Shown here: positions 10,247-22,600 of the stretch, piece by piece
Position numbering within the stretch: the stretch's first letter is position 1
How the letters are laid out: each line of letters starts with the position of its first letter
Assembly (NCBI GenBank): GCA_035048495.1
Contig: CM068544.1
Span: forward strand, 12,084,138 to 12,148,137
Reading direction: 5' to 3'
Source of the DNA: Euptelea pleiosperma
Taxonomy: Eukaryota > Streptophyta > Magnoliopsida > Ranunculales > Eupteleaceae
Length of the DNA stretch: 64,000 nt
Made by a program: the position numbers and the translations under genes
The notes under the pieces: model-generated
Told to the model about the DNA's origin: nothing
The model's database searches: none
What the model saw: only the letters and a program-made list of their open reading frames with translations

Positions 10247-13200
10247 TGATATTCGCTCAAAAGTGCTTATTTTAAGCCATTATCGTTATAGCGATGTCGC
10301 ATTCTCCTACGTAAAACTTATCTTTTAGTCGACTTTTTCACGTAAGAGTTTCTTCCAATGCGTAGAGCGCATTCCTTAGACGAAAATCGACTATTTACAT
10401 GAAATATACGCATTTTGGATAGTCTAAATATGAAGCTGTTTTGATTAAGTCTCATTACGTGCTTTTCTCTCGCAGGAAACCCGATCGGGCGATTTTAGAG
10501 ACTTGCGGGCCCACGATCAACCATAAAAGCCTAATATTAAAGCTTAAGGAGTCAACAAGCTATGACAAGAAGATACCGGCCAAGTATGAGTCATGTCAGA
10601 GGATCGTAGAGCCAGATAAAGAACCAAGAGAGAGGCAAAGCTGAAGACCAAGAGACGGGCCAAAGTGATTCAAAGTCGCACCAACTGACATAAAATGACG
10701 GCTTACATAATTGGTGAAACCGACGGAAGATTACATTGAAGATCAGGGTTCATGACCCTCGGCCAGCTCTTTTGCCTTTATTTTGTATTATTTTCTCTCT
10801 CCTCTCTCCTAATTCTCTCTCCATCTCTCTAGACTCTGATATCTAACCCATAGATCATCTCATCCTACCATTAGATCCCCAGATCTACCATCCGATCCTC
10901 AGATCGATCATCATAACTCTCTGATCTCCATCATCTAACCTCAGATCTTCTCTCCTTTAGCTTTATTCCATCTCTCATAGTTCTTCTACCGTTAGATCTT
11001 CAATTCGACCGTTAGATCATTCATCTGACCGTTGGATCTCTCCAGATCCTACGGTCCGCCAGTTATGGACCAAGTCAAATCGCTACTTCATCTCATCAAA
11101 TTATCATAGTTCCATCATCTTATGGCCCCATGGCCTTAGTGGTCCACAAAGCCCGTGGCCAAATGGCCCTTAATCAAATTGTAAGGCCCATAGCCTATTC
11201 TCCATAACCCACTGGCCCATAGCTATGTCCCAAGAATGGACCCACTTCGTTGCCACCTCATATCTCCATGTGTCAATTAAAACCCATCAAGATTGGCCCA
11301 CATTCCAACCTCTCTACTTCCTTGGGCTCCAAATAGGCCCACGGGTTGTTCAATACCCATGGGCTATTGACATAAGTGGCCCATGCACACTCATGTGGAC
11401 ACCTCATTTCCTCTAATGCATGGACGGTTTCCTCTTTGAAAACCGTCTAACATCTTCCCCCTTTTAAGGTGGATCTCAACCACATCTCACCATAAAAGGA
11501 GATCCAAGATCTCTTAGAAGGTGGTTCCCTCCCCCCTCTATTCCTTCCAACCTCTTCTTCTCTTAAACCTATCTCCTTCCCCTTGATTTTTCACACCCCC
11601 TCACCTCCAACGGCAGCACCTTCATTATCCTCCTAGGATTGCCATTTCCTTCTCCATTAAAGCCACCACGAAGCTGCCCAAGGGAGGAGTCGCCGGTCAC
11701 CACCATTAAAGAACGGCTTGCTGCCCTTCACACCGGGTTCTCCATCACCTCCACCACTGTGGTGCAACCCAGCAAGCCATTCTCACCAAGTTTTCTTCCT
11801 CAGCCATCTCTCTCCTTGATTGGTACAGTCCGGCAACCACCATTGCTGGTTCCCTTCTCCCAACCTATCTCCCTATCTCCCTATCTCCTCTCTTCTCTCT
11901 TTCTTTCTTCTTCTTCTTCTTCTTCTTTTCTGTTCGCCGGACTGGTTCACCCATTCCGGCCACCTCCCATCTTAGCCACCGTCAGCAGCCATTCTCCCAC
12001 CAAGCACACACGGTTCTCCCCTTCTTCTTCTCTATACATCCCTCCTCTTTCACCTCCGCCTGCTACTGCATTAGCAGCAAGCACCACAGTCCAGAAACGG
12101 ATTGGTTTTTGCCACTCCATATTCTCCAACCTGCCACCATTGATTCCGGCGAGAAGCTCGCCGGAATCTGCGCTCCATTCACCTTCTAGAGCACTTCCAA
12201 CACCACGTGGTGTAGCTCAATCATCACCGTTGCTGACTTCTTCTCCAAAGAAGATAGCAACACAGCCATTGCATCCAACAGCACCACCGTTGTTGATGTG
12301 CAACACCGAGAAAAGAAGCACTTGCAGGTGCTCTTTTCGGGCTCCTCCTCGCCATTAATGCTTGACGGCATCTCCAGTCCGCGCTCTCCTCTTCTCTTCG
12401 GCAGGACCATCTCTATCTTGATCTCCAATGTGGACACTTGCACATAAGCAGGTTGTTCAACAACCAGCACGATCGCCCTCCATTCACAGTCGGCTTCTTG
12501 CTTGGCAAAACCACAAAGCACCGTCACCATCACCTCCTTTGGACAGATCAAGTCCTTGCACCCTTGCACAGCCCAACAGTCCGGGATGTAGCTCCCCTCT
12601 CTTTTGTCTCCACCACACCGCCAAGAACATCTTCTCCACGGCCCAAAACAGGGCGTCCTTGCTGCTGCACCTTGGTCAGCACACCAAACACCTGCAAGAA
12701 CAGCGTAGTACTCCTCCAAGAACCAGCGCTCTTCACTCTGATTCCTCCCCCTGCTGCACAGTCCGTCAACATCACCACCAGCCACAAAGTGGCCAGCTCG
12801 GGATCCTCCTCTTCACCACATGGTCCATTTCCCAACCGAGGAAACTTTGGTAGATGCACTCCTCTTGCCGGTGTTAGCTGCGACCACTTGGAGCCACGAG
12901 TTGCTGCCCCGTGTTGTGTGGCAGTCCACCAAAGTTGCAACTTGCAACTTCTCTTCTCCACAGTGCACCTCCTCCACCAATCGCTGCCCTCCCTTCACGA
13001 GTCATTCCTTTGGCTACGATCTTTCTCCAATAAGTGCCAAGGTAATCACTTTCTCTCTCTAGATCCTCTTCCTATATCTAGATCTATTTCTCTTTCTCTC
13101 TCTACCTTATTCTCTTTCTCTCTTTATCATTTTCACTCTCTAAAAATCGCTTCTCTCTCTAGATTTTAAAAATCTCTTGTTTCCCCCTAGTTTCTCTCTC

Positions 13201-13605
13201 TAGTTTTGTTTTACATGCTTTTGAGTTTGATTAATTTCTAGTTAATTGTTAGTGAATTTTGAATTGATTTTTGTAAGCACATTTGATCATTCAATAAATT
13301 GAGTTGAATTTTATTATTTTGGTATTTTCTATCTTCTTTTATTTCTGCTCAAATCTATTTTCTTTTCTTCAAAAGAGTGTTTTAAAAATCAATCATATCA
13401 CCATTCTCACCCTTCCATAAATTCTCAGTAGTTTCTATTATTATTGTTCTTAATTTTCCCTAACCCCGAGTGCGGACGATATCCGACACGAGCCACTGTG
13501 CAAATCTGCGTTTTTGCAGATTAAGTGAACCAAATCGGAGAAATTACAAATATTGTTGAACTTTAGGGTTTCCGTAACCAACGACGCGGAAAAACCTTAA
13601 TTTCA
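10247..13605 (+). repeat. E1 5' LTR
   Basis: It runs from TGATATTCGCTC to CTTAATTTCA, 3359 bp. It belongs to a third LTR class with its own middle region. It contains a B-box motif at 10747-10757, a hairpin and TATA-like motif at 11423-11505, a long CT/CA-rich stretch, and the conserved 3' end with TTTCCGTAACCAACGACG. About two dozen differences from the 3' LTR were seen, some eleven of them in the first 200 bp. Confidence 0.92.
11423..11505 (+). promoter_or_regulatory. E1 hairpins around a TATA-like motif
   Basis: GACGGTTT and AAACCGTC arms (11423-11447) form a hairpin. Downstream, GGATCTC (11471-11477) and GAGATCC (11499-11505) bracket CATAAAAGG (11491-11499). The placement matches the palindrome-before-TATA layout of the other LTR classes. 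Confidence 0.5.
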
Positions 13606-15034
13606 AATGGCGCTGCTGCCGCTCGGTTGACGGGATTGCAAAAAGACGAACAGGAATTCGGAAAGCTGCTTAAACTTCAAGATCCAATCCAAATCGGAAA
13701 CTTTCCACTTTATTTTTCACATTTTCCACTTATTATTTTAATGCCTCGGACGGCCGAGTGCAAAGTTGTAATAACTTAGGACTTTATTTTCTCTGCTTTT
13801 AGAATAACTGTTAGATAATTAACTAATTAAAAATACCAAAAATATTAGGGTCAGATTTCAATTCTGCTATTTCTAGTTAGATCACCATTGGTTACTTGAT
13901 TCAAATTGGAAGATTTCCAACTCCGGGTAATTCAAAATTAGATATTTTCGAATCCTAATTCGGGAATAGCTAAAGTTGAATTTCAAACCCTAATTGGAAT
14001 TAATTCACAATACCTGCCCTAAATCATTGTGTGTTTCTTGAAACCCCAAAGGCGGTATACTTTCCAATTACATACCTTAGACCATTGTGGACTAACGTGA
14101 TTGCGGATTGCGTTTACCAAGTGAGTAGGGAGCGAAAGCTCAAAGAGGTGGAGTCTGGCCCAAGCCCATTTGGATACCCCTCCCTATCTCACGGAGGAGA
14201 CCCCATGCGTAGCCAACGGGTAGGTAAGTTTCTACACCTCGCCTTGAGTGCGATCTTGCTCATTGTGCAAAATACTATGCCGATTGTCTATTTGCTTTTG
14301 CAAAAATTATCGGAACTGCTTGGTTTGGCCGTAATAAAATACATTAAAGAGCAAACCCAGCTCTAACTTGAAACTGGTGGGATTTCATCACTCACCTCGT
14401 CATTCCAGCTTTTGTGCAACCACAGCCAAGAATTAAAATCAATCAAGAATAGAGCCCACTTAGATCGGTGTTCGAGGAAAACTCCACATAAAGCGACCCC
14501 TTCAAAGATCAAGTCGATTAAGTCCATGAGTGCGGGTCCCTGTTATCTAACACACCCATAGGTCCCTACTACTTAAGTATACCAAACTCGTAAGTGGCCT
14601 CCTTGATTGTCTGTCGGATTAGCTAGTGTCGGATTAGGAACACGAACCAACCCTAGCTCCTCTTCTGGGAAAACTCATCTTCACGCTTGACAAATCCGAC
14701 TAGTCTGGGGCGTACTTAAGTCAGCCGATGTGCCGCACGTCTGTCTAGGCTTCGGATTATCTTGCAGTCAACTTGAGTTAGTACTAGCGGATTTGCTTTG
14801 AAGAGTGTATCCTGGTGAGAACCTACAGAGTGAAAAGTTAGTCCGGCGGGTATTTGAAGATAAACCAGTGGTCCGCCCATTGTCATAATCTACACTATCC
14901 CTACACTAACAAGATAATTCATAATACTACCCTGATTGTTTAGGTTAAGAATATCTGTTGCTCTGTGTGCATCATCTAGGCTTATTTGGTTTCATACACC
15001 TCTTGCCGACTCTAGAGGCTTGCTCTTTCAGCAC
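13606..15034 (+). other. E1 PBS and leader
   Basis: The PBS at 13608-13625 starts TGGCGCTGCTGCCG, close to the complement of the plant tRNA-Asp 3' end. The leader has the segment conserved in all three elements (about 14129-14207) followed by the splice-donor match AGGTAAGT at 14222-14229. No gene is evident. Confidence 0.75.
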
Positions 15035-18000
15035 ATGCCCGCTTGGACTAGATCCAATTGTAGATTGATTCGATCTGAGAATCATTCTCTTACAGTGGAG
15101 TCTTCCACTATTCATCACCCTTCCCCCTTTCCTCCCCCCTCTTTCAGAGAAAATACCTTTATCGTCATGGCAGACGAACGTCCCCTCATCGAGACGTATG
15201 CGCCGATCTCGGCCAACCCACCATCATGCATTGTTCTTCCACCTACTACGGCGGTACAATTCGAGATCAGGCCGCAAACTATTCAAATGCTGCCAACTTT
15301 TAGAGGTCTCCCCAGAGAAGACCCCTATTCCCATATCAGGGAATTTCAACATGTCATCCTGCTCTTTAGAAATCAGAATCTTGATGATGACAATGTTAGA
15401 CTGAGAGTTTTTCCTTTCTCTCTAAAGGATAGAGCCTCGGACTGGCTTTACTCTCTTCCTGCTGATTCTATCATAAATTGGAAAGAACTTGTAAGAAAAT
15501 TTATGTCCAAATTTTACCCCATGACTCGTACTAATCAAATGAAACAACTCATACAGGACTTCCGACAAAAGTCCAATGAGAAATTTTATGAAGCTTGGGA
15601 ACGATTCCAAGATCATCTGACCAAGTGTCCACATCACAGTATCGACAAAGGCAGTCTGGTTCACATTTTCTACAAGGGACTTACTGATAAGTCCCGCACT
15701 ATGGTTGAGTCAATGTGCCAAGGAAAATTCATGCATAATACTCCTACTGAAGTGTACAAATTTCTGGGAGAATTAAGTGAAAATTCCCAGCATTGGACGA
15801 TTGACAATGACTTCAGTCGAAATACTCCGGTCCTGAAAACTAATATGGGAAATGAAGCAAAGGTTGACCCTGAACTCAAATCCCTCATTCAAGAGTTGAC
15901 CAAGTCAGTCTCTGCCCTGGCTGTGTCTGTACACAAGCCTGTTCACCATTCTGCCCCAGTCATGAATATAGGTCAAGAGAACCTAATGGAACCCTGTAAT
16001 ATCTGTTTACAGCCCTCCCACTCTACTGAAAATTGTCCTTTAAATGACGGATGTGCCCCTCCACTCCAAGAAGAAGTTTATGCGTTTAATACCTTTAAAC
16101 CACCTACCCAGAACTCGTATAGCCAAACATACCATCTTGATATGAGAAATCATCCTAACTTCTCCTGGAGGCAGCAGTCTGCTCCACAGCAAAGACCTGC
16201 GCAAAGCACATATCCTCCTGGGTTTAATCAACCCAACAGGCAATACTAACAGGGACAGTACCAACAGAGTCAGAACCAGACGAGTCAATACCCGTCTAAT
16301 CAGAATCAATCATTCCAGCAAGGACAATACTCTGGCCAACAGGCACCTAACCAGAATCTGCAGTTAAGTCAAACTGCACCTCAATCCTACAATTATTCTG
16401 CCCCTATGAGCTCAAATCGTGAACTGGTTGCTCAAGCTGCTCCTAAACCAGGTCTAGAAGACCTCCTATCACAATTTATTGTGCAGCAAACCCAGTCCAT
16501 ACAGCACTTAGAGCAGCGTCTTGGGAATTTAGAAGCTGAGAAAGCCAAAGGCATCTTCCCTAGCCAACCTATTGCAAATCCTAAAGGGAATGCCAAGGGC
16601 GCAGTTTATGAGGTCGGTTCCCAGTCATAGAATCCAAACTACCAAGGAGAGGTACAAGCTGTTACCACGCTCCGATCTGGAAAGACTGTGGATATGGGAG
16701 TAAAAGAACCGTCAGAGCCATCTCCCGCTCCTATTCCTAAACCCAGCACAGAGGAACACATTTCAAAATCCACCTCTGATGCTGTGAAGCCTGCACCAAA
16801 ATCTACAATCCCAGTGCAGAGATATCAGGCGAAGGACAAATCTATTTGTCGGATTAAGCCTCCCTTCCCGGACAGGCTTGTCCAAGACAAAAGAGATCAG
16901 CAATTTTCAGAGGTCTTAGACGTTTTCAAAGACGTCCAGATCAATATCCCCTTCCTATCTGCTATTAAACAGATCCCTTCCTATGCCAAATTCCTGAAAG
17001 AATTATGCACTGTCAAACGGCGTACGCATGTACCCAAAGATGCCTTTTTGGCAGAAAAAGCTACAGCGTTCATCCAACGCAATAGTGTAATTAAGCATAA
17101 GGATCCAGGAAGTCCTACTGTGCAGTGTGAAATTGGTGATAACTTTAGTTGCACAGCCTTGTTGGACTTAGGAGCTAGTGTCAATCTCATACCATTTTCG
17201 GTATACCAGCAGTTAGGCCTCAAGGATATGAAGCCAACAAAAATCACTCTGAAGCTGGCCGACCAGTCCATAAAAATTCCACAAGGAATTATTGAAGATG
17301 TCCTAGTGAAAGTAGCTGACTTTTACTACCCTGTAGACTTCATCATCCTCGACACAGAACCGTGTCAGGATAATCGGATCCCGGTCATTCTAGGCCGACC
17401 GTTCCTTGCTACCGCGAATGCACACATCGGGTGTAGGGACTGGAATATGTCAATTGCCTTCGGCAACCTAAAGGCTGAGGTTAACATCTTTCGACTTATG
17501 CGACAGGATGCCGATCGCGATGTGACAGATGAAATGTGTGCCGTTGAGAGTCTAATTCAGGACTCCATCGAAGATATCTTGAAACAGTGCCAAGAGCACA
17601 TTGATACTGACTTCCAATGGGAGTCAGCAATTTTTGAGGATAATACTATCCAAGAGTCAGTTACACTGATTTCTACTCCTCCTCCTATTGTTGAGTACGA
17701 GCCTCTGCTAACCATGATCAGAGATCCTACTACTGTCAACTCTATCTCGGTAGAGGAGGAAGAATCAAGCTCCACTGATCAGAAACTCGAGCTTAAGCCT
17801 CTACCCTCTGAACTATCTTATGCTTATCTTGGTCCTGAAGAGACTTATCCTATTATCATTGCTTCTGCCCTATCTGCGTCCCAAAAAGAGAGACTGATTA
17901 TGTTGCTAAAGAAGCACAAATCAGCCATAGGATGGACCATTGATGACATTCGTGGGATAGACCCTTCTGTGTGTCAACATCACATTTATCTTGAAGACGA

Positions 18001-20692
18001 TTCTAAGAAGTCTAGAGAGCACCAGAGGAGGTTAAATCCGATCCTAAAAGAAGTAGTACAGGATGAAATTCTTAAATTGCTAGATGCGGGTATCATTTAC
18101 CCCATCTCTGATAGCAAATGGGTGAGTCCAATCCATGTCGTACCTAAGAAGGCGGGATTCACTGTTGTAGAAAATGATCAAGGAGAAATGGTGACCCAGC
18201 GCTTAAAGAAAGGATGGAGAGTCTGTATTGACTACAGATGGCTAAATACCAACACTCGGAAAGACCATTTCCCTCTCCCATTCATTGATCAGACGTTGGA
18301 ACGTCTTGCAGGTCATTCCTACTATTGCTTCCTAGATGGTTACTGGGGATATAATTAGATTCCCATTGCACCCGAGGACCATGAGAAGACCACGTTCACC
18401 TGTCCCTTTGGCACTTTTGCCTACAGTCGCATGCCTTTTGGCCTCTGTAATGCACCTGCGACTTTTCAAAGGTGTATGATGAGTATATTTTCGGACATGG
18501 TTGAACGATTCTTAGAAGTTTTCATGGATGATTTCTCCGTCTTTGGATCCTCTTTCGATGACTGTCTCCAACATCTGAGTCTGGTACTCGCAAGGTGTCA
18601 GGATAAGCGACTTGTCCTAAATTGGGAAAAATGTCACTTTATGGTAAAGAAAGGAATCGTACTAGGACATGTCATTTTTGACAAGGGTATTGAGGTTGAC
18701 AAAGCCAAGATTGATATTATCTCGACCCTACCAATTCCTAAATCTGTGTGTGATATTCGATCTTTTCTTGGACATGGAGGATTCTACAGGAGATTCATTA
18801 AGGATTTCTCCCAGATAGCTCGACCCCTATGTAGTCTTTTGGCTAAGGATAGACCTTTTGACTTCAATGCTGACTGTGCAAAGGCATTCGAGCGTCTTAA
18901 ATCTGAGCTTACTTTTGCGCCCATCATCCGCCCTCCTGATTGGACCATACCTTTTGAAGTGATGTGTGACACATCCGACTATGCTCTTGGAGCAGTTTTG
19001 GGCCAAAGAGTCAACAAAATGCCGCATGTGATATACTATGCGAGTAAGACTTTAAACTCGGCTCAGTTAAACTACTCCACTACTGAAAAAGAGCTTCTGG
19101 CCGTTGTTTTTGCTCTGGATAAATTCAGACCATACTTATTGGCCACTAAAGTCATAATTTATACGGATCATGCGGCTCTGAGATATCTAATGTCCAAAAA
19201 GGAGACGAAGCCGAGATTGATAAGATGGATCCTTCTATTATAGGAATTCGATCTAGAGATCAGGGACAAGAAAGGAACTGAGAATGTGGTGGCTGATCAC
19301 TTGTCAAGGCTGACTTTAGAGTCTAATTTTGAATCTCAGCCCATTCTCAAAACTTTTTCTGACGAACAACTGTTCGCTATCTCTGTCAACCCATGGTATG
19401 CTGACATTGTCAATTACCTAGTGACGGAGGAAATACCATCTCATTGGTCAAAACAGGACAAAAATCAATTCCTGGCAAGAGTTAAGTATTACTCTTGGGA
19501 CGAGCCTTATTTATATAAATACTGTCCTGACCAGATTATTCGTCTCTGTGTCCCTGAATCTCAGCAATTAAACATCTTGTCCTCTTGTCATGACCAACCA
19601 TGTGGTGGTCACTTTAGTTCCAAAAAGACGGCTGAGAAAATCCTACAATGTGGATTCTACTGGCCTTCTCTGTTTCGAGAAACACATATCTACTGCAAGG
19701 CCTGCCCTAATTGTCAAAACCTTGGCAGAATTTCTCAGAGAAATATGATGCCCTTAAACCCTATTCAAGTCGATGAGATATTCGATATGTGGGGTATTGA
19801 TTTCATGGGGCCCTTTCCTACATCCAATGGTTTCCAATTCATCCTCCTAGCTGTGGATTATGTCTCTAAGTGGATTGAGGCAATTCCTACAAGAACCAAT
19901 GACCATCAAGTTGTGGTGAGATTTTTGAGGGAGTACATTTTTACAAGATTCGGAGCCCCCAAAGCCATTATAAGTGATGGGGGTAGCCATTTCTGCAATA
20001 GAGTTTTTGAAAAGTTAATGAAAAAGTACGGTGTAACTCATAAGGTTGCCCTTGCTTACCATCTGCAGACTAGCGGTCAGGTCGAGGTCTCCAATCGGCA
20101 AATCAAGCAGATACTAGAGAAGACAGTCAATACAACTCGTAAAGACTGGTCTACACGCCTCTCAGATGCTTTATGGGCTTACCGAACAGCTTATAAAACT
20201 CCCTTGAATATGTCTCCATACCGTTTGGTTTATGGTAAACCTTGTCATCTCCCTGTTGAGATTGAGCATCACGCCCTATGGGCGATCAAAAAACTCAATT
20301 TCGACTTAGATGCAGTAGGAGAGGAAAGGAATTTACAACTCAATGAATTGGATGAACTGAGAAATGATTCATATGCCTTGTCAAAAAAGTATAAAGACAA
20401 AATGAAATGGATACATGACAAGAGCATTCTTAGGAAGGATTTCCACCAGGGACAGAAGGTCTTACTTTACAATTCTAGACTTCACATCTTCCCTGGAAAA
20501 TTGAAGTCCCGATGGTCAGGCCCATTTGTTGTTACTGAAGTCAAGCCCTATGGGGCTATAACTGTTGAGGATCCAAAGGATAATTCAACATTCCAGGTCA
20601 ATGGACAGCGTCTCAAACCTTTTCAAGAATTAGACGTGTTATCTATTCAAACCTTCGAGATAGATCTTATTGATCCAATATATGAAGACTGA
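15035..20692 (+). pseudogene. E1 gag-pol polyprotein with four nonsense codons
   Basis: This is the Gag-protease-RT-RNase H-integrase frame, colinear with the uninterrupted E2 and E3 copies. The start is the ATG conserved in all three elements; ATG at 15167 is an alternative Gag start. The frame never shifts but is stopped by TAA at 16247-16249 and TAG at 16628-16630, 18356-18358 and 19241-19243. At least two are CAG to TAG changes, as expected from deamination of methylated CHG sites. The CCHC knuckle, protease DLGAS, RT FMDD, integrase catalytic residues and RNase H core can all be seen. Other damage includes Arg to Trp in the RT YRRLN motif, Pro to Leu in the integrase HPQT motif and Gly to Trp near the protease end. 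It is not expected to make functional Pol, but the RNA could be mobilised in trans. Confidence 0.92.
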
Positions 20693-22600
20693 TATTTTTG
20701 TCAGTCTCTCTGAGCTCCAACTTAGTTGGGGGTGAATTTCACCCCCGTTGTGTCTGGCTGAAGACATAAAACTTAGCGCTTTCGGAAAGGCAATTCCGGT
20801 ATTCCTAGAAGTCATTGAGTCACATGCATAATTATTATATATTATTATGGCTACACAGGTACAATTCCTCTCACTACCATCAGGTATCACCAAATCTCAG
20901 CCATACTGGTATAACTCTTCCTCTAACATGCATCACATTCAGAGTTTTCATACATTTTTGTCCCGGTCAAAGCACCGAGGACGGTGCTGTATTTCAGTTG
21001 GGGGTGGGGATTTATCAAAACTCATGTCTTCATAAAAAATAAAAAAATTTGAGAAAAATGAGAAAAAGATGTATTTTGGGGTGATAACCTGTGTTTTACA
21101 AAGTTTTCTGAGTACTTTCGAAATGCTTTTCAAATCCTTTACAATGATGAGTACAAAATTTTCGGAAAGTCTATTTATTGAAAAGGATGTCTGTTTTGAA
21201 AAATTACTTATTAGCTCTTCATTCAGTTTGAAAGCAAACATTACTACAGTGGATTGAAAAATCTTTGAAAACTCAGATTCAGCAAAAATGTTCACATATC
21301 AACGTCAGAATTATGCGAAGTTTAGATTATCTAGAGATCCAAGAAGAACAATTGTGGAGACCAAACCCAGTGAGCTTTTGATCTTTTCATTATTTTTGAG
21401 GGTAATAAAATTATTCTGAGTCACAAGATGACTCACAATTCTTCTATTTCCCAAATATTTCCATTGAGTGATCTCATTAACCCTTGCTTTGGTCATGGAA
21501 CTCAGAACGACATCAAATTCGGATTATTACAGAAAGAATCTCTCTATATCCATTCGAGACATCGAAGATGAAAGTACAAACCCTAGAAAATGATATAGGC
21601 CATCTTTCTAACCAATCAAACTTTTTAGCTTCCCTAACATCTATACCATTAGAAACTATTTTTGAGCCTTTTGATGAAAACCTTTTCTTGTTAAACCCAT
21701 CAACCAAAAACCCAATCCCAAAAAGAGTTCAATACGATAACCTACTTCTGAGAGGGATCAAAGAGTATTTGGTATGATTACACCAAGAAAAGAAAAGAAA
21801 ACAAATGGTTTGTGCTGAAAAGAAACATGATCGAAAAGAAAGAATGAAAGGAAAAAGATTTTAAAAAAGGTTGAAGAATATCCAAAAAGACAAAAAAATT
21901 GGAAAAAAGAAAGAAGAAAAGAAAATATTACCCCTGGGAAAAATTGCAAAGAATAGTGAGATACCCTCTCAGAATTTTTGAATACCAGAATATCCTTCTT
22001 TTCTGAACCTATCCTAAGCCTTAATATAACCTATATAAGTCCTATTTGATTCTAGATTTGTACCATCATCAAGTGTGGAGAATGGAGAAAAGAGAAATTA
22101 TAGAGTTTGATCCGACGTTCTTAAGTGATATGATATTCCAATCATGAGATCTTAAATCTTCTTATATCCTCCATTCAAGAACTATATATGTGAGACGTTT
22201 GCCAGTTTTTATATTCATCTCCTCACATATAGTTTGAGAGAAAAGTATAAAACCACTTCTGAGTGATTCACTTCTGAGTGGTATACAAGTGAGGATTGAG
22301 GTCGAGGCATAGAGTCTCTAAGGAGATCCAAATATCTCTACTACCAGATAAAGATGATGTTGAACACACACACACACTGAGTCTGAGTAATCTTTTGTTT
22401 GAAGGTCCATTTGTAGAAGTGTTGTATTTTGCTGATTAGTTCTAATTTGTGAATGATTTCTTGCATCCTTGAAATAATCGGACAAAACGGAATTTTTCTG
22501 AGTAATGCAAATAAGTTTTCTAGCATGTTCTGCCAAGCCCTTTTAGCTCACTTATTTCGCAATAATTGCCAAGGATTGTCAATATGCTAGTTGGGGGTTG
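20693..22600 (+). other. E1 3'UTR and polypurine tract
   Basis: About 1.9 kb without an env-like ORF. It holds the hairpin GGGGGTG-AATTT-CACCCCC (20728-20746), the palindrome AGCACCG-AGGA-CGGTGCT (20971-20988) beside a TTGGGGGTGGGG tract, an A-rich stretch near 21780-21930, a CACACACACACA run near 22366, and the polypurine tract TTGGGGGTTG at 22591-22600. The hairpin before the tract is mutated here (TTGCCAA against TTGTCAA). Confidence 0.8.

Noticed and set aside
11639..12358. 239-codon open frame in the E1 LTR, unchanged in the other LTR
   Set aside because: Pro/Ser/Thr-rich low-complexity product from CT/CA-rich DNA. The identity follows from the LTRs being copies of one another, and other LTR classes lack it.
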